A DNA stretch of 6,454 bases from Actinosomnolentus pattersoniae (SeqCode) (GTDB lineage Bacteria > Actinomycetota > UBA4738), in NCBI GenBank assembly GCA_013817655.1, contig JACDCJ010000116.1, forward strand, positions 1-6,454, read 5' to 3'. The stretch's first letter is position 1; every line of letters starts with the position of its first letter. The position numbers and the translations under genes are program-made. The notes beneath the pieces were generated by a model. It ran no database searches and was not told the origin of the DNA. It saw only the letters and a program-made list of their open reading frames with translations. Below are positions 5,989 through 6,454 of this stretch, in pieces.

Positions 5989-6192
5989 GTGTCGGTTATC
6001 AAGACGATAGATCTGGTAGGCGTCTCCGCGGAGTCGTGGCGGGACGCGGCGGGCCAGGCTCTTGCCGAGGCGACGAAGACGCTTCGCGGGGTGGAGGGCA
6101 TGGAGGTGCTCGAGACGAGCGCCATCGTCGAGGGCGATCAGATCAAGGAGTACCACACGCACGTCCGGATCCGCTTCCGCATCGAGCGATGA
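5989..6192 (+). CDS. Dodecin-family protein, calcium-dodecin / SecE2-like
   Basis: This 67-residue protein is full length for a dodecin. It has strand 1 with IKTIDLVGVS (4-13), the single amphipathic helix (ESWRDAAGQALAEATKTLR, 15-33), then two strands, MEVLETSAIVEG and IKEYHTHVRIRFRIE. Dodecins assemble as hollow dodecamers, and most store or shield flavins by stacking them on a tryptophan in a WxEV segment. Here that position is Gly37 (GMEV), and the flavin-contacting glutamine is replaced by His56 (EYHTH). From memory the protein is closer to the mycobacterial SecE2/calcium-dodecin type, which also lacks the tryptophan and starts with a similar MSV-K-ID segment. A flavin role is therefore unlikely. 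The GTG start at 5989 has AAGGGGGAG immediately upstream. It lies between the DUF2090 gene (26 bp) and purA (25 bp), so it is probably co-transcribed with both. Confidence 0.88.
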   Translation: MSVIKTIDLVGVSAESWRDAAGQALAEATKTLRGVEGMEVLETSAIVEGDQIKEYHTHVRIRFRIER

Positions 6193-6217
6193 GGCGCCGC
6201 GCCTACCGGGGGGCGCC
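6193..6217 (+). promoter_or_regulatory. GGCGCC hairpin over the purA ribosome-binding site
   Basis: The 25-bp gap between dodecin and purA begins and ends with GGCGCC (6193-6198 and 6212-6217). The two can pair as a six-bp GC stem with a 13-base loop. The right arm overlaps the only ribosome site, GGGGGG (6208-6213), and touches the GTG start. It could make purA translation depend on ribosomes finishing the dodecin gene. No U-run follows, so it is not a terminator. GGCGCC is self-complementary and common in such DNA, so chance is possible. Confidence 0.35.
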
Positions 6218-6454
6218 GTGCCGCTGACCATCCTGGTCGGTGCCCAGTGGGGAGACGAGGGGAAGGGAAAGGCGACCGACCTCCTCGCGCGCGATTCCGA
6301 CTACGTGGTTCGTTACCAGGGCGGAAACAACGCGGGCCACACGATCATGGTTGGGAGCCAGCTACTGAAGCTGCACCTCGTCCCGTCGGGAATCCTGTAT
6401 CCGACGGTGACCCCGGTCATCGCCGACGGAGTGGTCGTCGACCCCGCTGTCCTG
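6218..6454 (+). CDS. purA: Adenylosuccinate synthetase PurA, N-terminal part, cut by window edge
   Basis: The first 79 codons of purA are present; the full enzyme is about 430 residues. PurA joins IMP and aspartate with GTP to form adenylosuccinate, the first step from IMP to AMP, in the cytoplasm. The GTP/IMP-binding loop GAQWGDEGKGKATDLL (8-23) contains the catalytic Asp13 and Lys16, and QGGNNAGHT (34-42) contains His41; these numbers equal those of the well-studied E. coli enzyme. KLHLVPSGIL and VVVDPAVL follow as expected. KATDLL in place of the E. coli KIVDLL is the actinobacterial form. The GTG start at 6218 has GGGGGG four bases upstream within a possible hairpin. It is the third gene of the DUF2090-dodecin run. 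Identification is essentially certain. Confidence 0.97.
   Translation, partial: MPLTILVGAQWGDEGKGKATDLLARDSDYVVRYQGGNNAGHTIMVGSQLLKLHLVPSGILYPTVTPVIADGVVVDPAVL

Noticed and set aside
1..6454. CRISPR arrays, tRNA or rRNA genes, insertion sequences, or a defence or toxin system.
   Set aside because: I found no regularly spaced repeats, tRNA-like cloverleaf, transposase or known defence domains. Coding sequence fills nearly all of the window.

Overview
This is a GC-rich, tightly packed bacterial chromosome segment that most likely comes from an actinomycete-type organism (Actinomycetota), perhaps a deep or uncultured lineage. The evidence is the high GC content, frequent GTG starts, a PPOX protein of the F420-associated Rv1155 type, a SecE2/calcium-dodecin-like small protein, and a PurA whose P-loop reads GDEGKGKATDLL, the form usual in actinobacteria. 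I see no phage, transposon, CRISPR or RNA gene. No intergenic gap exceeds about 120 bases.

The left part (1-2227) is all on the minus strand. Reading in transcription order it holds a PPOX-class oxidoreductase (2227-1817), a PadR-family repressor (1739-1200), and a probable lipoprotein phosphoesterase of the phospholipase C/AcpA family that runs off the left edge (1147-1). The gap before padR carries a perfect 10-bp palindrome, TGACATGTCA, followed by a related second copy. It is a candidate autoregulatory operator. The phosphoesterase has no ATG, GTG or TTG ahead of its lipoprotein signal and seems to start at CTG.

In the centre, a LemA-family membrane protein (2348-2947, plus) is transcribed divergently from the PPOX gene. 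It converges on, and overlaps by 38 bp, an MFS exporter-like gene (4202-2910, minus). The MFS gene is in turn divergent from a UlaG/UPF0173-like metallo-beta-lactamase-fold hydrolase (4310-4948, plus).

The right part (5042-6454, plus) looks like an operon with gaps of about 25 bp: a stand-alone DUF2090 (IolC C-terminal type) TIM-barrel aldolase, a dodecin-family protein without the usual flavin-stacking tryptophan, and the start of purA (adenylosuccinate synthetase), cut by the window edge. Pairing an uncharacterised sugar-phosphate aldolase and a dodecin with a core purine gene is the most interesting context here. I see no clearly new multi-gene system. The remaining points of interest are regulatory or concern starts and key residues.
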